Assembly (NCBI GenBank): GCA_029378245.1
Contig: JARKIF010000001.1
Coordinates: 3,472,001 to 3,536,000, forward strand
Source of the DNA: Roridomyces roridus
Taxonomy: Eukaryota; Basidiomycota; Agaricomycetes; Agaricales; Mycenaceae
Direction of reading: 5' to 3'
DNA length: 64,000 nt
Shown: positions 46,063-56,476 of the stretch, one piece after another
Numbering within the stretch: position 1 is the first letter of the stretch
Layout of the letters: every line of letters begins with the position of its first letter
Notes under the pieces: generated by a model
What the model saw: only the letters and a program-made list of their open reading frames with translations
Told to the model about the DNA's origin: nothing
The model's database searches: none
Position numbers and translations under genes: made by a program

Positions 46063-46472
46063 GGTGGTTCGGGACCAAGGCCATATAATTTGGTCAGAAC
46101 AAACACCGAAGGCACGGCCAAGCCGCTGATGCTATTTGGTTAGTTCAAACAAACTCCTTTCTATCACGGCACGTCCCTTTGGCTTGTTCGAAGCTTGAAG
46201 CACCGGAGAGCACCGGCGTCATCTTTGAAAGTTGGCGCCGTTCGGCTTTATGATCCCAAATTCCCAATCAATTCGGCGCAGTGAACATGGACAGCTTTAC
46301 TACATAAAAGCTCTATTTCTTGGTCAATGTGAAACTAATCCGGCGAGTTGAGCAGGCGTAACGGCCAGGCGCCAAGGACAAGGAGACTGGCAGTTGTGCC
46401 CTCTGGAAGAAAGAGTTCATTTGACTTGCCCGTGCTCATCGATGAGAGAATAAACTAAATATTACCTTACTT
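46063..46472. other. A4 upstream region
   Basis: About 400 bp between the A4 start and the transposon at 46473. It should contain the A4 promoter. No gene or TATA box was recognised. Confidence 0.4.
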
Positions 46473-48041
46473 AGGGGCTTACAGAAACTGCCGCACTGCC
46501 GCACTTTTGCCGCAGCAGCTACCGCACTGGACCGCGTGGTGCCGCACTGATGTCACACTACCGCAGTGTCACGCTTTTGTTCGCAGCTGCGGCAATTTGC
46601 CTAAAGGTAGTAGAAAACTTAAAATGAACCAAATGGCACAAATTGTAGCCTACCATGTGGGGACTCTCCCCATGGTGTCCGTTTTTCAACAGAGTCAGTG
46701 TACCGCGAGATAAATCAATTTTAATCAACATCATCAGAACTGGGTATTGTGATCTAGGCGGGTTTCACGGCATGAACACGGTGGGGAGTCGTTCAAATTG
46801 GCTCATGGTAGGCTGAACTACCTGTGTAAAACAACACTTCCACCAAAGTTAACCAAGAACACTGGCGGTTGACTTCAGGTAATGTCCGACACTCAAGGCT
46901 CGCAGTTGAGTTGAAGTTGAAAGTGCAACAAAGTTTAACCAAGGCTACGAGACGAGACGGCGTGGCAGAACATCAGGAAGAACTGTCTGATAGACGTTGA
47001 ATGTGCCCGCGAGAAGCACAGGCGTCGTAAACCTTTGAATCATAACTTGTTTTGCGGCGGTGTGGCCAGCCACCGAAGTCGAACCTTCTTGTTGCGTTGT
47101 TGGGTTCAAGCTCACAGACTGCCGATCGACGACAATCTAATTCACTCCCTTACATCGGCCACATTCACGCTTACATCCAGTTTGAAATCCAACCACAACG
47201 ATGTAGTGCTAGGTAGCCCGTTTCCGCGGCTTCCAAGGCTGTCATTGTACAACTTCTACCGCACAGCTGCCATACGGCTACTGAAACTGCCGCTTTCTGT
47301 GAAAAACTCGTTGTATTAATCCCAAATCGAATCTCAGAGTACCGTCAACCGTCAACATCCTCAGAGGTGTCGAACCGTTGAGACCTGGTTACCTAAAATC
47401 ACCGTATCTTGGTTTTGAATCTCATCTGATGTAGGAACGGACAGCGGTGGGTTGCGTGAGAATGAACAGACTATCCAGCCCTGTGTTTACCCCCGAAAAA
47501 AGAAAAATTTGGGAAGAAGCAGCAGTTTCACAACTGCCGCTTCTGGTGTCACACTACCGCAGTGTCACGCCGCTTAGGTACCGCACTGCGGTGCGGCAGT
47601 TACCGCTTTGCCGCAGCTTTTAAAAAGTTGCCGCAACTTTTTCATTCAGCTGCCGCACTGCAAGTGGTACTTTGCCGCAGCTGACCGCAAGGTGCCGCAC
47701 TGGACCGATTTTAGTATGCAAGTATAGTTCAAAAATTGGATGATCTATGTTCGATTCGGGGTTCTTTGGGACTCCAGATACAATACCTTTACCTAGATGG
47801 GTGACTCATGCAGGGAGAAGGCTCCAACTCTATGAGGCATAGTTCAAAAACTAATGAAACGGGCTCAATGGTGGGTGACTCAGGACTCGAGATACAATAA
47901 TGTTACATACACCAGTAATTCATGCACGGGGGAGAGTTTGACGATAGAAAACAGCTTGCTGTGAATTTACCTACCGCAGCTGCGTGCCGCACCACTACCG
48001 CAACTACCGCTGCGGCAGCAGTGCGGTAGTTTCTGTAGGCC
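46473..48041. mobile_element. 1.57-kb hAT-like element with GCCGCA subterminal repeats
   Basis: The ends are inverted repeats of about 25 bp: left AGGGGCTTACAGAAACTGCC, right (reverse complement) GGCCTACAGAAACTACCGC. Flanking CCTTACTT (46465-46472) and CCTTACAA (48042-48049) share 6 of 8 bases, as for an aged hAT target duplication. A related sequence near 41500-41560 lacks the element. Both ends, and an internal block at 47530-47710, are packed with GCCGCA/TGCGGC and TACCGC motifs, typical of transposase-binding subterminal repeats. No transposase frame seen, so it is non-autonomous. Confidence 0.75.
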
Positions 48042-48129
48042 CCTTACAACCGACGACAAGCGGCCTCAGTCTGGCCACCGTTAAGTACCAATAAGTACCA
48101 ACTTTCCACTCAAGGTCGTTACTAAGTTG

Positions 48130-48530
48130 CCCATTTTACGCGTACTTACACACAATCAACCAGCCTGTCCCTCCGCCGATCTTTGCCTCCCCGAATCGGA
48201 TGTCTACCATATTTTCCTGAGCCTGAGGTTTGCGGCAACCACGGATGTCTGAGTCGATTTTTAGACAGTGAGCCCACCGGCGCATCCGCGAGTTTGTCTC
48301 GCAAAGGCATAAATCTTGCGCTAGTACCTTTGCGACCCAATGTCGTCTCCCTCGATTTTGCGTCCACATTCGGCGCCGCTCACCAATAAAGATCTTAGTT
48401 CGAATCCCTCTCTTGGTGGAAGTTGACACTGGGTCTCCTTGGCACGTTGTAGCTCTGTGAGGTTGAAAGAGCACGAGTGTACATTAAATGTTTGCAAGTT
48501 CAGATTTGAAAGGCTCGGCGGCACAACCAC
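48130..48530 (+). repeat. Dispersed ~400-bp repeat, copy 4
   Basis: Closely follows copy 3: CAATCAACCAGCCTGTC, CGGATGTCTACCATATTTTC, GTGAGCCCACCGGCGCATCC, CACCAATAAAGATCTTAG, AGTTCGAATCCC, GGAAGTTGACACTGGGTC. It lies immediately 3' of B3, just as copy 3 lies 3' of B2 and copy 1 lies 3' of B1. Confidence 0.6.
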
Positions 48531-48608
48531 CGGACGAGCCAAAAGGTTACTGAGCTAGGTTCAGCGTATGTCACCATTTCAAGGGCTCGTTCGCTGAACC
48601 GGGGCAGA

Positions 48609-49793
48609 TCAATCCGAATCATCACCCGACTCGTCCTCGTCCTCGTCCTCCTCTACTTCTTCGACGACGAACTCGGTATCAGAAAACGCCTTTTCATACA
48701 CGCCTCGCGAAGTACTCGCAGCAAGAATCTGAACCCGCAACAAACACCCCGTGGGCCGTAATGAGGCTATGGCACCCACAGGATCACTGCCGAGAAAACA
48801 CTCGTAGGTGCTGAGGGAAAGCAATGCCGGGAGACTCAGCGCATCAAAGAGCGCTGGTATACCCGTGCTTTCTTCCGCCCCGCCGCTGAAACTCTTGAAA
48901 ACCAAGGTGTGTAGGGATGAAAGAGGCGGTATGGGTGCTATCGGGAGGTTGGGCTCGCTCACGTTGTAGACGACGACGATGAGGATTTCGAGCGCAGCGG
49001 CGTTGCGCATGATTTCGGCAGCTTCGTAGACGTAGAGGCTGGCCGTGACCGAGGTGATTTGCGCCCAGGGAAGGATGATGTAGAAAGGATTGAAGAACGT
49101 AAAGAGGATGAGATTCTCCATACGCGGTGCATCCGTGAACAAATGGAGTCGTCGTTCCGAGGGAGCTGGGTCTAGCAACTCAGTATTGGGGCCCATGGTC
49201 AAGCTGCGGAGAAGCGGCATGGACCCTTTGATGCTGCGAAGATTGTCGAGAGGAAGGCAAATCTCCAGAGACTGCAAACGTGACGCGTGCCGCAAAATCG
49301 CATCTACGAATGGCTGTAGGGAAGAAGATGTCTGTAGGGAAGAAGATGGCACTCGCATATCGACACACGAAAGATCGAGAGACAGAGGACAGTCCCCGGA
49401 TCGCTGTAACCAGCTTTCCAATGATATGAGCTCTCGGGCACGCAGCTGCGGGCCATCAGGAGCCTTGATATCCAACCGCATGGTGCTCCAGAGCTCAGGC
49501 GTGCTGAGTGCCACGTCGCGCCACTGGCGACAGATTCCGAGCAAGAACGACGGCGAGTACGGTCCTTTGAACTCGGGTCGTTGCGGCCACGGGGGAAGAA
49601 ATCGAGTCAAGATCTCGGACGTTATTTCGGTCGGTAACGTCAGGACAGGATACTTGTAGTCGGCCAGCGTCTGCTGGAACTTTTCGCGCTCGAGGCAGAG
49701 TGCATGGATGGACAGCTGTAAACGCTCTATTTCCTTGTCCAGTTCAGCGACTCGGACGCGGGCACGCGCAACTGCCAGAGACTCAGAGGTCAT
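48609..49793 (-). CDS. B3: coiled-coil/F-box protein, single exon
   Basis: 394 residues from the ATG at 49793 (MTSESLAVARARV). The frame is open further upstream to 49970, but that extension has no match in B1 or B2. Coiled coil (RVAELDKEIERLQLS), F-box core (LPTEITSEILTRFLPP, LLGICRQWRDVALSTPELW), leucine-rich middle (LEICLPLDNLRSIKGSMPLL, ENLILFTFFNPFYIIL), acidic tail (EEVEEDEDEDESGDD). It carries a small internal duplication, SSSLQTSSSLQPF (about 49310-49345), where B1 and B2 have SSSLQPF once. Probable SCF adaptor, intact. Confidence 0.87.
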   Translation of the reverse strand: MTSESLAVARARVRVAELDKEIERLQLSIHALCLEREKFQQTLADYKYPVLTLPTEITSEILTRFLPPWPQRPEFKGPYSPSFLLGICRQWRDVALSTPELWSTMRLDIKAPDGPQLRARELISLESWLQRSGDCPLSLDLSCVDMRVPSSSLQTSSSLQPFVDAILRHASRLQSLEICLPLDNLRSIKGSMPLLRSLTMGPNTELLDPAPSERRLHLFTDAPRMENLILFTFFNPFYIILPWAQITSVTASLYVYEAAEIMRNAAALEILIVVVYNVSEPNLPIAPIPPLSSLHTLVFKSFSGGAEESTGIPALFDALSLPALLSLSTYECFLGSDPVGAIASLRPTGCLLRVQILAASTSRGVYEKAFSDTEFVVEEVEEDEDEDESGDDSD

Positions 49794-51832
49794 TTTCTCT
49801 GTGAGTCGACTCGGGGAGGTGCCGCGGGTGTGGTTATGAACGAAGACAGAAGCTTTGTCTGGCATACATACTGATTGCCGACGGATTTCAAAGTCGAAAG
49901 TCCGACGCGCCGGGCAGGACCGGCCATCATCATCTTTCGACTTGAATACTTGACTGCCGCCACTGAACATATTCGAAGAGGTCTACCCTGAGTTTCAATT
50001 AATTTATCATTGAAGCGGGTGTTGCATAGCCATAGAGTCCCAAATCTCCCTCCACCTCAGATGTAAGTAAAATCGCCACGGCTGCTCCTGTGCCATGTCG
50101 GGTCCCCGACCTCGCGGTGATTCTCAGGTATTGAACGTATGTGACGAGCCGTGGTGGCCTGTAGAGCATCGTTTGCATGTCTCTGCAATTGCCAATCTGT
50201 ACTATGATTCAACACTGCTTGGAAGTTCAAACTTAGAGTTGAAAGACGCGCCGCTGCAATCGAGGGGACCATAAAATATGATTGGCGATAAGAGAAAGCG
50301 ATTTGACGCAACTATATCCCAGAAATCGAGAGAGGGCACACATGGAAGCTCCGGAAGAGTTTGATGCATCCTGCGATGAGCGGCCAGCCTGAGCCTCCCA
50401 TCACGATTCAGCACAGCCCAACCCGCCCTCGTCTTCAACTGAATAACGGCCTTGGTATCCTCCAAAAGTGTCTCAGTCTAATTCAACCTCAGTAAAGGAA
50501 CGCGGACAAGACCGTACGTACAAGCTCCTCCTCTCTCATTGTATTCGGAGAACCACGGATTCCAAGGTCGCTTCAGCTTTTCTGGCTTATTGGCCTCGAC
50601 CGAGGGCTCGGAGGGACCCAGCCTCCACGCTTTTCGCACGTGCTTTCCCATCTGCCATCCAACAAAGTCTGAGCAAGCAACGAGGGGATATTGAATTGAA
50701 GCGCCCGAGGGAATTTATAATTTGAGCCAGGGAACAGACGGAGGAAGGGGCCGAAGGACGGATCGACTATGCTTTGGGGCAGTCAGCTGTGCCACCCGTG
50801 GATCCGGGGAATGTTGGAGCCGTCAAGATATGTAGATCGAATATATTGAATCGACGGCGGACGGACATGCCCCAGGAATATAACGAGACATTGTGGAGTC
50901 GGCTCCGGATGTTTTTGCCGTATTGTAGGCGGCATTCGGAGGTATCAGCGAGGAGGTGTCCTGCAGGCATGTACTTGCTTGGGATTCCGAGTTGTAGGAG
51001 TACTTGTGTAAAATCCTAATCAAAAGTAGCTGCTCTACTTGACTACTTCGATCAGCGAGATGAAACACGCTGGAAAGAGGCAGAACACACACATGGGCAC
51101 TGGCAGGCTCTGGACTTTTTGGCGGGAGTCGTCGTCTTTGTAGGTTCACCCACCCGTCGATCCGGCTGTGGGAGTGGGAGCTGTCCCATTCAATACGTTG
51201 TGTCTCCCGGAGGTCTCGCCACCATTTCGATAAAATTAGGCTGCCGCAGTGTACCAAGTCCTCGTTTCCTGGTTGTGCCTTACTGCCCTGGGAAAGAGTA
51301 CAAGCGTCTATGGACACGCCGGATCCTGTGAATCGGAGCCCAGAATATTTTTGAAACGATACCTGATCGCGAGTGTTTTTGACTCTTTCGGCGGAGCTAA
51401 GCGAAGTGGATTATGCATACGGTCGGAGACGGAACAAGAGGTCGGCCGAAACGAAACAGCTGAGAAAGCTCTTTGCCGTTGACGGGAGCACGACGCCGAG
51501 AAAGAATTGAGACCATCAAGCTGACCGAGTCCCGAGTCCGTGGAAACTTGACATGAAAGTGTCCCTCGTTGCCACAGCAGTTACTGGGCTCATTCGCGCT
51601 CGTTTTCTTTCTTGAATAGCAGGAATAGCAGTCCAGAGAACCGGATATTGGTGCCTGCTGTGGATACAGATACAGAATCGTATTCGAAGACTGAGGATTT
51701 GACGGAGAAGCGACCGAGTTGATGGCAATCGTGACGTGACAGCGCAGAAAGACGGATCAGTTGACAAACTTCCTCTCTCTCTTGGTCCGGGCCAGACTCA
51801 TCCTATCCAAGTAGATGCTCGTCCGGCGCGCA
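49794..51832. other. B3-C5 intergenic region
   Basis: About 2 kb. The block at about 50210-50330 is the third copy of the A-B intergenic block, here without an A gene beside it. I saw no supported gene in the rest. It holds the divergent promoters of B3 and C5. Confidence 0.5.
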
Positions 51833-51834
51833 TT

Positions 51835-51839
51835 TATAA
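51835..51839 (+). promoter_or_regulatory. TATA box of cyclin C5
   Basis: TATAA within CATTTATAAC, 49-53 bp upstream of the C5 start codon, matching the placement in C2, C3 and C4. Confidence 0.5.
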
Positions 51840-51887
51840 CAGCAGCCATGGCCGCTAATCGACACACATCCTCCCTCAGCCTTCGAG

Positions 51888-52802
51888 ATGTACTCTCCAG
51901 CATCATCTGACTCGTCCTCGTCTTCCATCCTCTCGTACAGCGACTGGAGTCCGAGCAGCAGCAAGACAAGCAGCCCCGTGCATGCCGCGTCTCTCGTGGA
52001 CCCATCTTCGCACTCTCCAGCTCTCATGGAGCTCATTGGTGTTAAACTTTCTCGGCCAGTAATCCGTGCGTGTTTTTGCCTTTGTTTCCTAGCCTCTATC
52101 TGACATATATCCGCAGAATACCTCGTGGATTGCGTGTCTGATACCGTTGAATACGCCCTGATGCGCTCCGGCGTCGACATTTCTGGACACCGCAGCAGCA
52201 AATTCACTTCATTCGTATCCACGGTCCTGTCGCGTGCCCAAGTTTCCGCCGCAGACGTTCTCGTCACCCTCGTCTACATCTCCCGAGCGCGTAAATATCT
52301 CTCCATCGCGCTCGAAGAGTGGGCCCTCGAACGCGCCTTTCTCGGCGCCCTTGTCGTCGCTTGCAAGTACACCAACGACTCGACGCTGCGCAACGTCCAC
52401 TGGGCTTTGTGCACGGGTTTCTTTGGCAAGCAAGACATTGGGCGGATCGAGCGCGAGTTTCTCGAGGTGTTGGATTGGGACTTGGGTTTGACGGAGGCGG
52501 ATATACTCGTGCACTACGAGGGAATTATGCGCGCTGTTTCGGGACGGGCCAGCCTCCAACTGGCTGTCACAAATCCCGACCCGAAATTCGCTTCCGACTC
52601 GTCTGTTTGCAGCCCCGCTTGTCCCGACCTCGATCCCTCATCACCTCGTTCGAGCATGGACAGTCTGTGCCCATCTACGCCTGGCCCCGTGGAGGTCCAG
52701 ATTCCCGCTCCGCGCAAGAAGCACAGGCGCCTACTCAGTCTCTTGCAATCCTTCCCTCTACCCCGACACCACCATCACCATCCCGTGCATGTAGTGGCAT
52801 AG
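51888..52802 (+). CDS. C5: PCL-type cyclin
   Basis: Exons 51888-52065 and 52117-52802 (287 residues). The Ser-rich leader contains the family motif VHAASLVDPSSHSPALMELI. The cyclin box follows: QYLVDCVSDTVEYAL, KFTSFVSTVLSRAQV, VLVTLVYISRARKYL, FLGALVVACKYTNDSTLRN, DIGRIEREFLEVLDWDLGL. The C-terminus is Ser/Pro-rich and ends with a polyhistidine tract (HHHHHP) near 52775-52790. The codon across the splice junction is CAA and not GAA as in the others, a Glu-to-Gln change at the start of the box. Expected to activate a Pho85-like kinase. Confidence 0.88.
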
Positions 52803-53381
52803 GGGGATACACTGTTGGCCGTCGTTGGCGGCTTTCAACTCTCCATTCGACTTGACGTCCCTTCGCCTATAATATGGGCATGCAGGGACCACTGTCCTAC
52901 GCTCCTTCAAAAAAATTGTGTCGGGCAGCGACATTCTTTCGTTGTATATAGCGTCTTATTTATTTTCATGGAATGTATTTTGTACTTGTACTCATGCCAA
53001 TAACGATCTCATGAACGCAACGGGCAAGCCAGAAAATCAGGGGAGAAGACCTAAAGCGAATTCGGTATGGTCTGGATGCTTACAAGATACTTGTACGCTT
53101 CTGCCGCACGACTTGGGGAATGCAAGATCATTGCTGGTTGATAGTTATCGTCCGGAGAAGCTGTGGATGGTTCTCTTCTTTCCTTCCTTCCTTCTTCGAA
53201 TGATGAGGACGATCAAGAACTCGAGAAGAGGAAGGTTTCATGTGTTCGGTTAGAGAGGCCAACATGAGTATTTTTTTCGGGGTACATATGAATTACATTT
53301 CTTTCAGCATTTCGATTGGCGGGATTCAGACTGGATGCTACTTATCAGCGTCAAGCCAGAACACGAGGCCTCGACTCACCT
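52803..53381. other. C5-chromodomain gene convergent intergenic
   Basis: About 580 bp. If the downstream Tudor gene once continued into BRCT domains they should lie here on the minus strand. I found no such sequence. It marks the transition from duplicated to single-copy DNA. Confidence 0.5.
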
Positions 53382-54304
53382 TCAATGCGCGCAAATTATA
53401 TCCCTATGGGACAAGACCCGATCCTTCCACTGCTTATCCACCTGCTCGCTCGACAGCTTGACATCCTCCACCCTAACCTCCTTCTTCAACACAATCGTCC
53501 CATCCGCGCCAATTCTCTTGACCTCATTCACATCGTCCGTCGTAAGAATCTCATCCTCCGCGCGTAGCTCCGAGCACAAGCGCATATCTTCGAGCCCGAC
53601 GAGGACTTCCGTGTCGTCTTCCATGAATCGCACGAGGTACTGCTGGCCGCGCCGTTTCTGAACCGTGGCGGGGTAATAGAAACTGTCCCCGGGCCAGAGG
53701 GCGAACACTTTGCTGACGAGGAGGGCAGCGGATGATTGACCTGGGCCGGCTTTCTTCTTTCGGACTGCGAGGGAGTTGAGTTGCCAATACGTATGTAGAT
53801 TCGGGACAAGATTAATACGAACGCGAACTTCCCCTCTTCTCTCTCTCCTCGCGCAATTGGACGACTTCGCCGATGGTAAACTTTGTGAGATTCTTAGGGT
53901 CGCGATCCCCCACGTCGGAGCGTTTCCAGAATATGTCGAGTGCGTAGCTGCCGTTGAAATCCCTTTCCTGTACCCAGCTGCAAAAAGAATGGTACACGAG
54001 AGCGAAAAAGATGGCTTGGAATGAGCGTACGATGCGGCGCTGTTGGGATAGCCCTTCCACTGCAAGGGATAAGTCGACCGCAGACTTGCATAAAGGGAGA
54101 CTGACCAGTGTATGAAAAACCTATGGAATCTCAGAGCACGCAAAGCATTGTATTTCATAGACTTACCCAGACTTTTTTGCCCCCAGGTCCCTTCTCCACT
54201 TTGGCTTTGTCCACTTTGTCTGAGGAATCGTGTCGGGTTGTGGGTCTCCTGTAACTTGAAGTCTACTGACCGACGTAGAACGTTTCGTTGCTTGCTGCGG
54301 GCAT
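53382..54304 (-). CDS. Chromodomain plus Tudor (Crb2/53BP1-like) protein
   Basis: Exons read from splice signals: 54304-54271, 54219-54167, a 15-nt microexon 54120-54106, 54059-54031, 53977 to about 53815, and 53764-53382. The first part forms a chromodomain (TFYVDKVDKAKVEKG, LWKGYPNSAASWVQE, LDIFWKR), with the WKGYP and W-x-x-E signatures that read methyl-lysine. The last exon encodes a tandem-Tudor-like module (KVFALWPGDSFYYPATVQ, YLVRFMEDDTEVLVGLEDMR, CSELRAEDEIL) like that of Crb2/Rad9/53BP1 checkpoint proteins. About 230 residues in all. No BRCT domains follow the stop, although Crb2-type proteins have them. It is either a compact reader or a truncated gene. The exon 5 donor is ambiguous (two GTTCG sites). 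Confidence 0.65.
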
Positions 54305-55496
54305 GGCGGTGGACTGGAAAATTGTTGAGTCAGCTGCACAGATTCAGGCTTGAGCCTGGGACAAATCAAGGCAATTTCCGAGCCGCAATTGGATAGGATG
54401 CAGTTAATAGCTAGTACACGCAAACGGTGCTATCAGAGTATACGAAATGGGACACACGAAGCATGGGACGGTCATAAATGTTGACCCAGGGATCCGGACT
54501 CCCTCCCCCAGTTGCACGACGCCACCCGGCAAAATCTACCACTTGCGAGTACTAGCCAAGGGTAAGCTTATCGTCAAGTTACGAGACCGAACAGACTGAC
54601 CTCGCAATCGACCTACTCTTCATGTCTCCACGGATTAATCCCCAGCACAAGCGACATCGCAGCCACATATCCGCTTCTTCATATGAAGCTTCGCAATCGA
54701 CGGAGTATAGAAGACTGTGCGGGCTCAAGAGTGCTCGGCGGTTATTGGGTGCTTTTGCGTGTTGTTGTCGATCATGGACGAACCTGAGACATTGAAGTAG
54801 CGCATGGGGAGCCTCATCCAAGTGAAGATCTGCCTGGAGCTAACCTGAGAGAGGCTTTTGTTGTCACTGAACGACGATCACGACGAGATCCACGGCGAGC
54901 TGCTCCAGTACGGTTCTTGGGGCCATACATAACGCGGAGCACCAGGGGGAAGTCTCTGATGAGGTTTAGTCGGCGAGTACGGATCCAAGACCAACGGGAT
55001 GATGGAGGAGGACGACAAGGGTGCCGTGATCGGAACATCAGGCCCGACTCTTCTCTGACTCTCACCACTCAGTTGCCACTCGGCGAAGCAACGACAATTT
55101 TTTTCGATGGCTAGCACTGGAACGGGCCTCCCTGCTAACGAGCATGTCTCCGGCGCTGTGGCCGACCCTCGGAGCAGCGCAAGCTGAGCGCTGAACGCCG
55201 CTGATCACTTCTGGCCGCCGGCCACATCCACACGCTGCGGCCACTGAATATTGAGCTACTAAACGCTATCCGACACTACTGGGCTGCCAGTCCTTGAAGT
55301 TGGAGTTCAAGAAGTGAAAAGCAAGCCATGGCCCAAGTTGTCCTGTGTTCTCCCTCGATCGACGTCCCTCACGGTGCTCCCCCCTGCCTCGCCATCCGTC
55401 ATCTGGATTTCTTGAACGCAATCTCTGCACCTCCCTCTCCTCTGGCCCGTAACTTTACTCTGAAGTCGAAACGAAACACCGATCAAAACGCAGGGG
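54305..55496. other. Intergenic region
   Basis: About 1.2 kb between divergent genes. It contains small unsupported frames only. Presumably it holds the promoter of the chromodomain gene at one end. Confidence 0.5.
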
Positions 55497-55503
55497 TATA
55501 TAA
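55497..55503 (+). promoter_or_regulatory. TATA box
   Basis: TATATAA 34-40 bp upstream of the start codon at 55537. It supports the choice of this start and implies a very short leader. Confidence 0.5.
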
Positions 55504-55536
55504 GGAGAATCATCGAAGTAGAGACGCAATCATGAA

Positions 55537-56225
55537 ATGTTTCACCTTCGCAATGCCCTTCGTTCGTCAAGCGCCTTACAACGGCGGTCAGCCTCTCCTC
55601 AGCCACAAGTTCCTAGCCTAACATCCTGCTCCTCAGTACCGTCTCGATCCGCGGAATGAGGAAGTCGCCTCCCCCCATTCGTAATGCGGTCTCGATCCGT
55701 GGAATGAGGGAAAAGCCGCCTCCCCCAATCGTTCTAGAGTGGGTCCAACCAGTCCCACCTCAACACAATTATGGAAACGCTCCGCGTCCGAACCGCTGGG
55801 AGCTATACAAGGACTGGTATACCACCTCCAACCCACCGTGGCAATGGAGCGCGGATTGGAAAAAGTGGCATGCGATGGACTACTTTGAGCCTCCAGAGCG
55901 GAGCCCGTGCTCGGAGGATCGATTCTTTAGCCGGGCGTGGAATACCCGCATCGAGGGTTTGTTGGCCGAGGAATTCGGGGTTCAGGTTGATGTCGATAGG
56001 CGGTGGCCTCTGGAGCCCATTTTCTACTACCCACTTGAAGCGGGCGACTGGTTCCTTTTCACTTCTGGAGGAAAGTACTATTTCTACGACGACGGGGGTT
56101 TACTCAGATACAACTGGGAGTATAAGGATATAGAGGATTTCGCGGCGAGGTTCAGGGAGGAGGAGAAGATGAGCAAGTTGGAGGAGTTCCATAGTCTTTG
56201 GATAGGAACATTCCCGGGGAGGTGA
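55537..56225 (+). CDS. Probable mitochondrial protein of unknown function
   Basis: Exons 55537-55586 and 55637-56225 (intron GTCAGC to CTCAG) give about 212 residues. The N-terminus MFHLRNALRSSSALQRRTVS is Arg/Ser/Leu-rich without acids, a typical mitochondrial presequence. A 45-48-bp tandem duplication follows, encoding VSIRGMRKSPPPI and VSIRGMREKPPPPI. The rest is rich in Trp/Tyr (RWELYKDWYTTSNPPWQW, WKKWHAMDYF, FYYPLEAGDWFLF, KYYFYDDGG) and ends in a helix (FRVREE-like, FREEEKMSKLEEF). I do not recognise the family. Single-copy, on the plus strand after a clear TATA box. Confidence 0.65.
55641..55735. repeat. Tandem duplication within coding sequence
   Basis: Two ~47-bp units, each beginning GTCTCGATCCG and containing GGAATGAGG and CCTCCCCC, lie back to back and stay in frame, doubling the linker after the presequence. 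Confidence 0.7.
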
Positions 56226-56476
56226 GCGGATCGTGTACTTAGACTCGTGAGCCTGTATAAATTCCTTTTTCCCACTCCATTCATTTTCCAAGTTACTCAA
56301 AAAGCTTCTCCTTTGACCTTGTTCAGTTTGAAGCCGAGGCTGCCTACCTGAGTCCAACCAGCTCTTGACTCATCCGCACCAGCTGATCGGTCCATTTCTC
56401 GCGGAGAGCGGACGGCACCCAAACCATCCCATCAGTATCCTCCTCCTCCTCATCTGCAAACACTCAATTTGGATAA

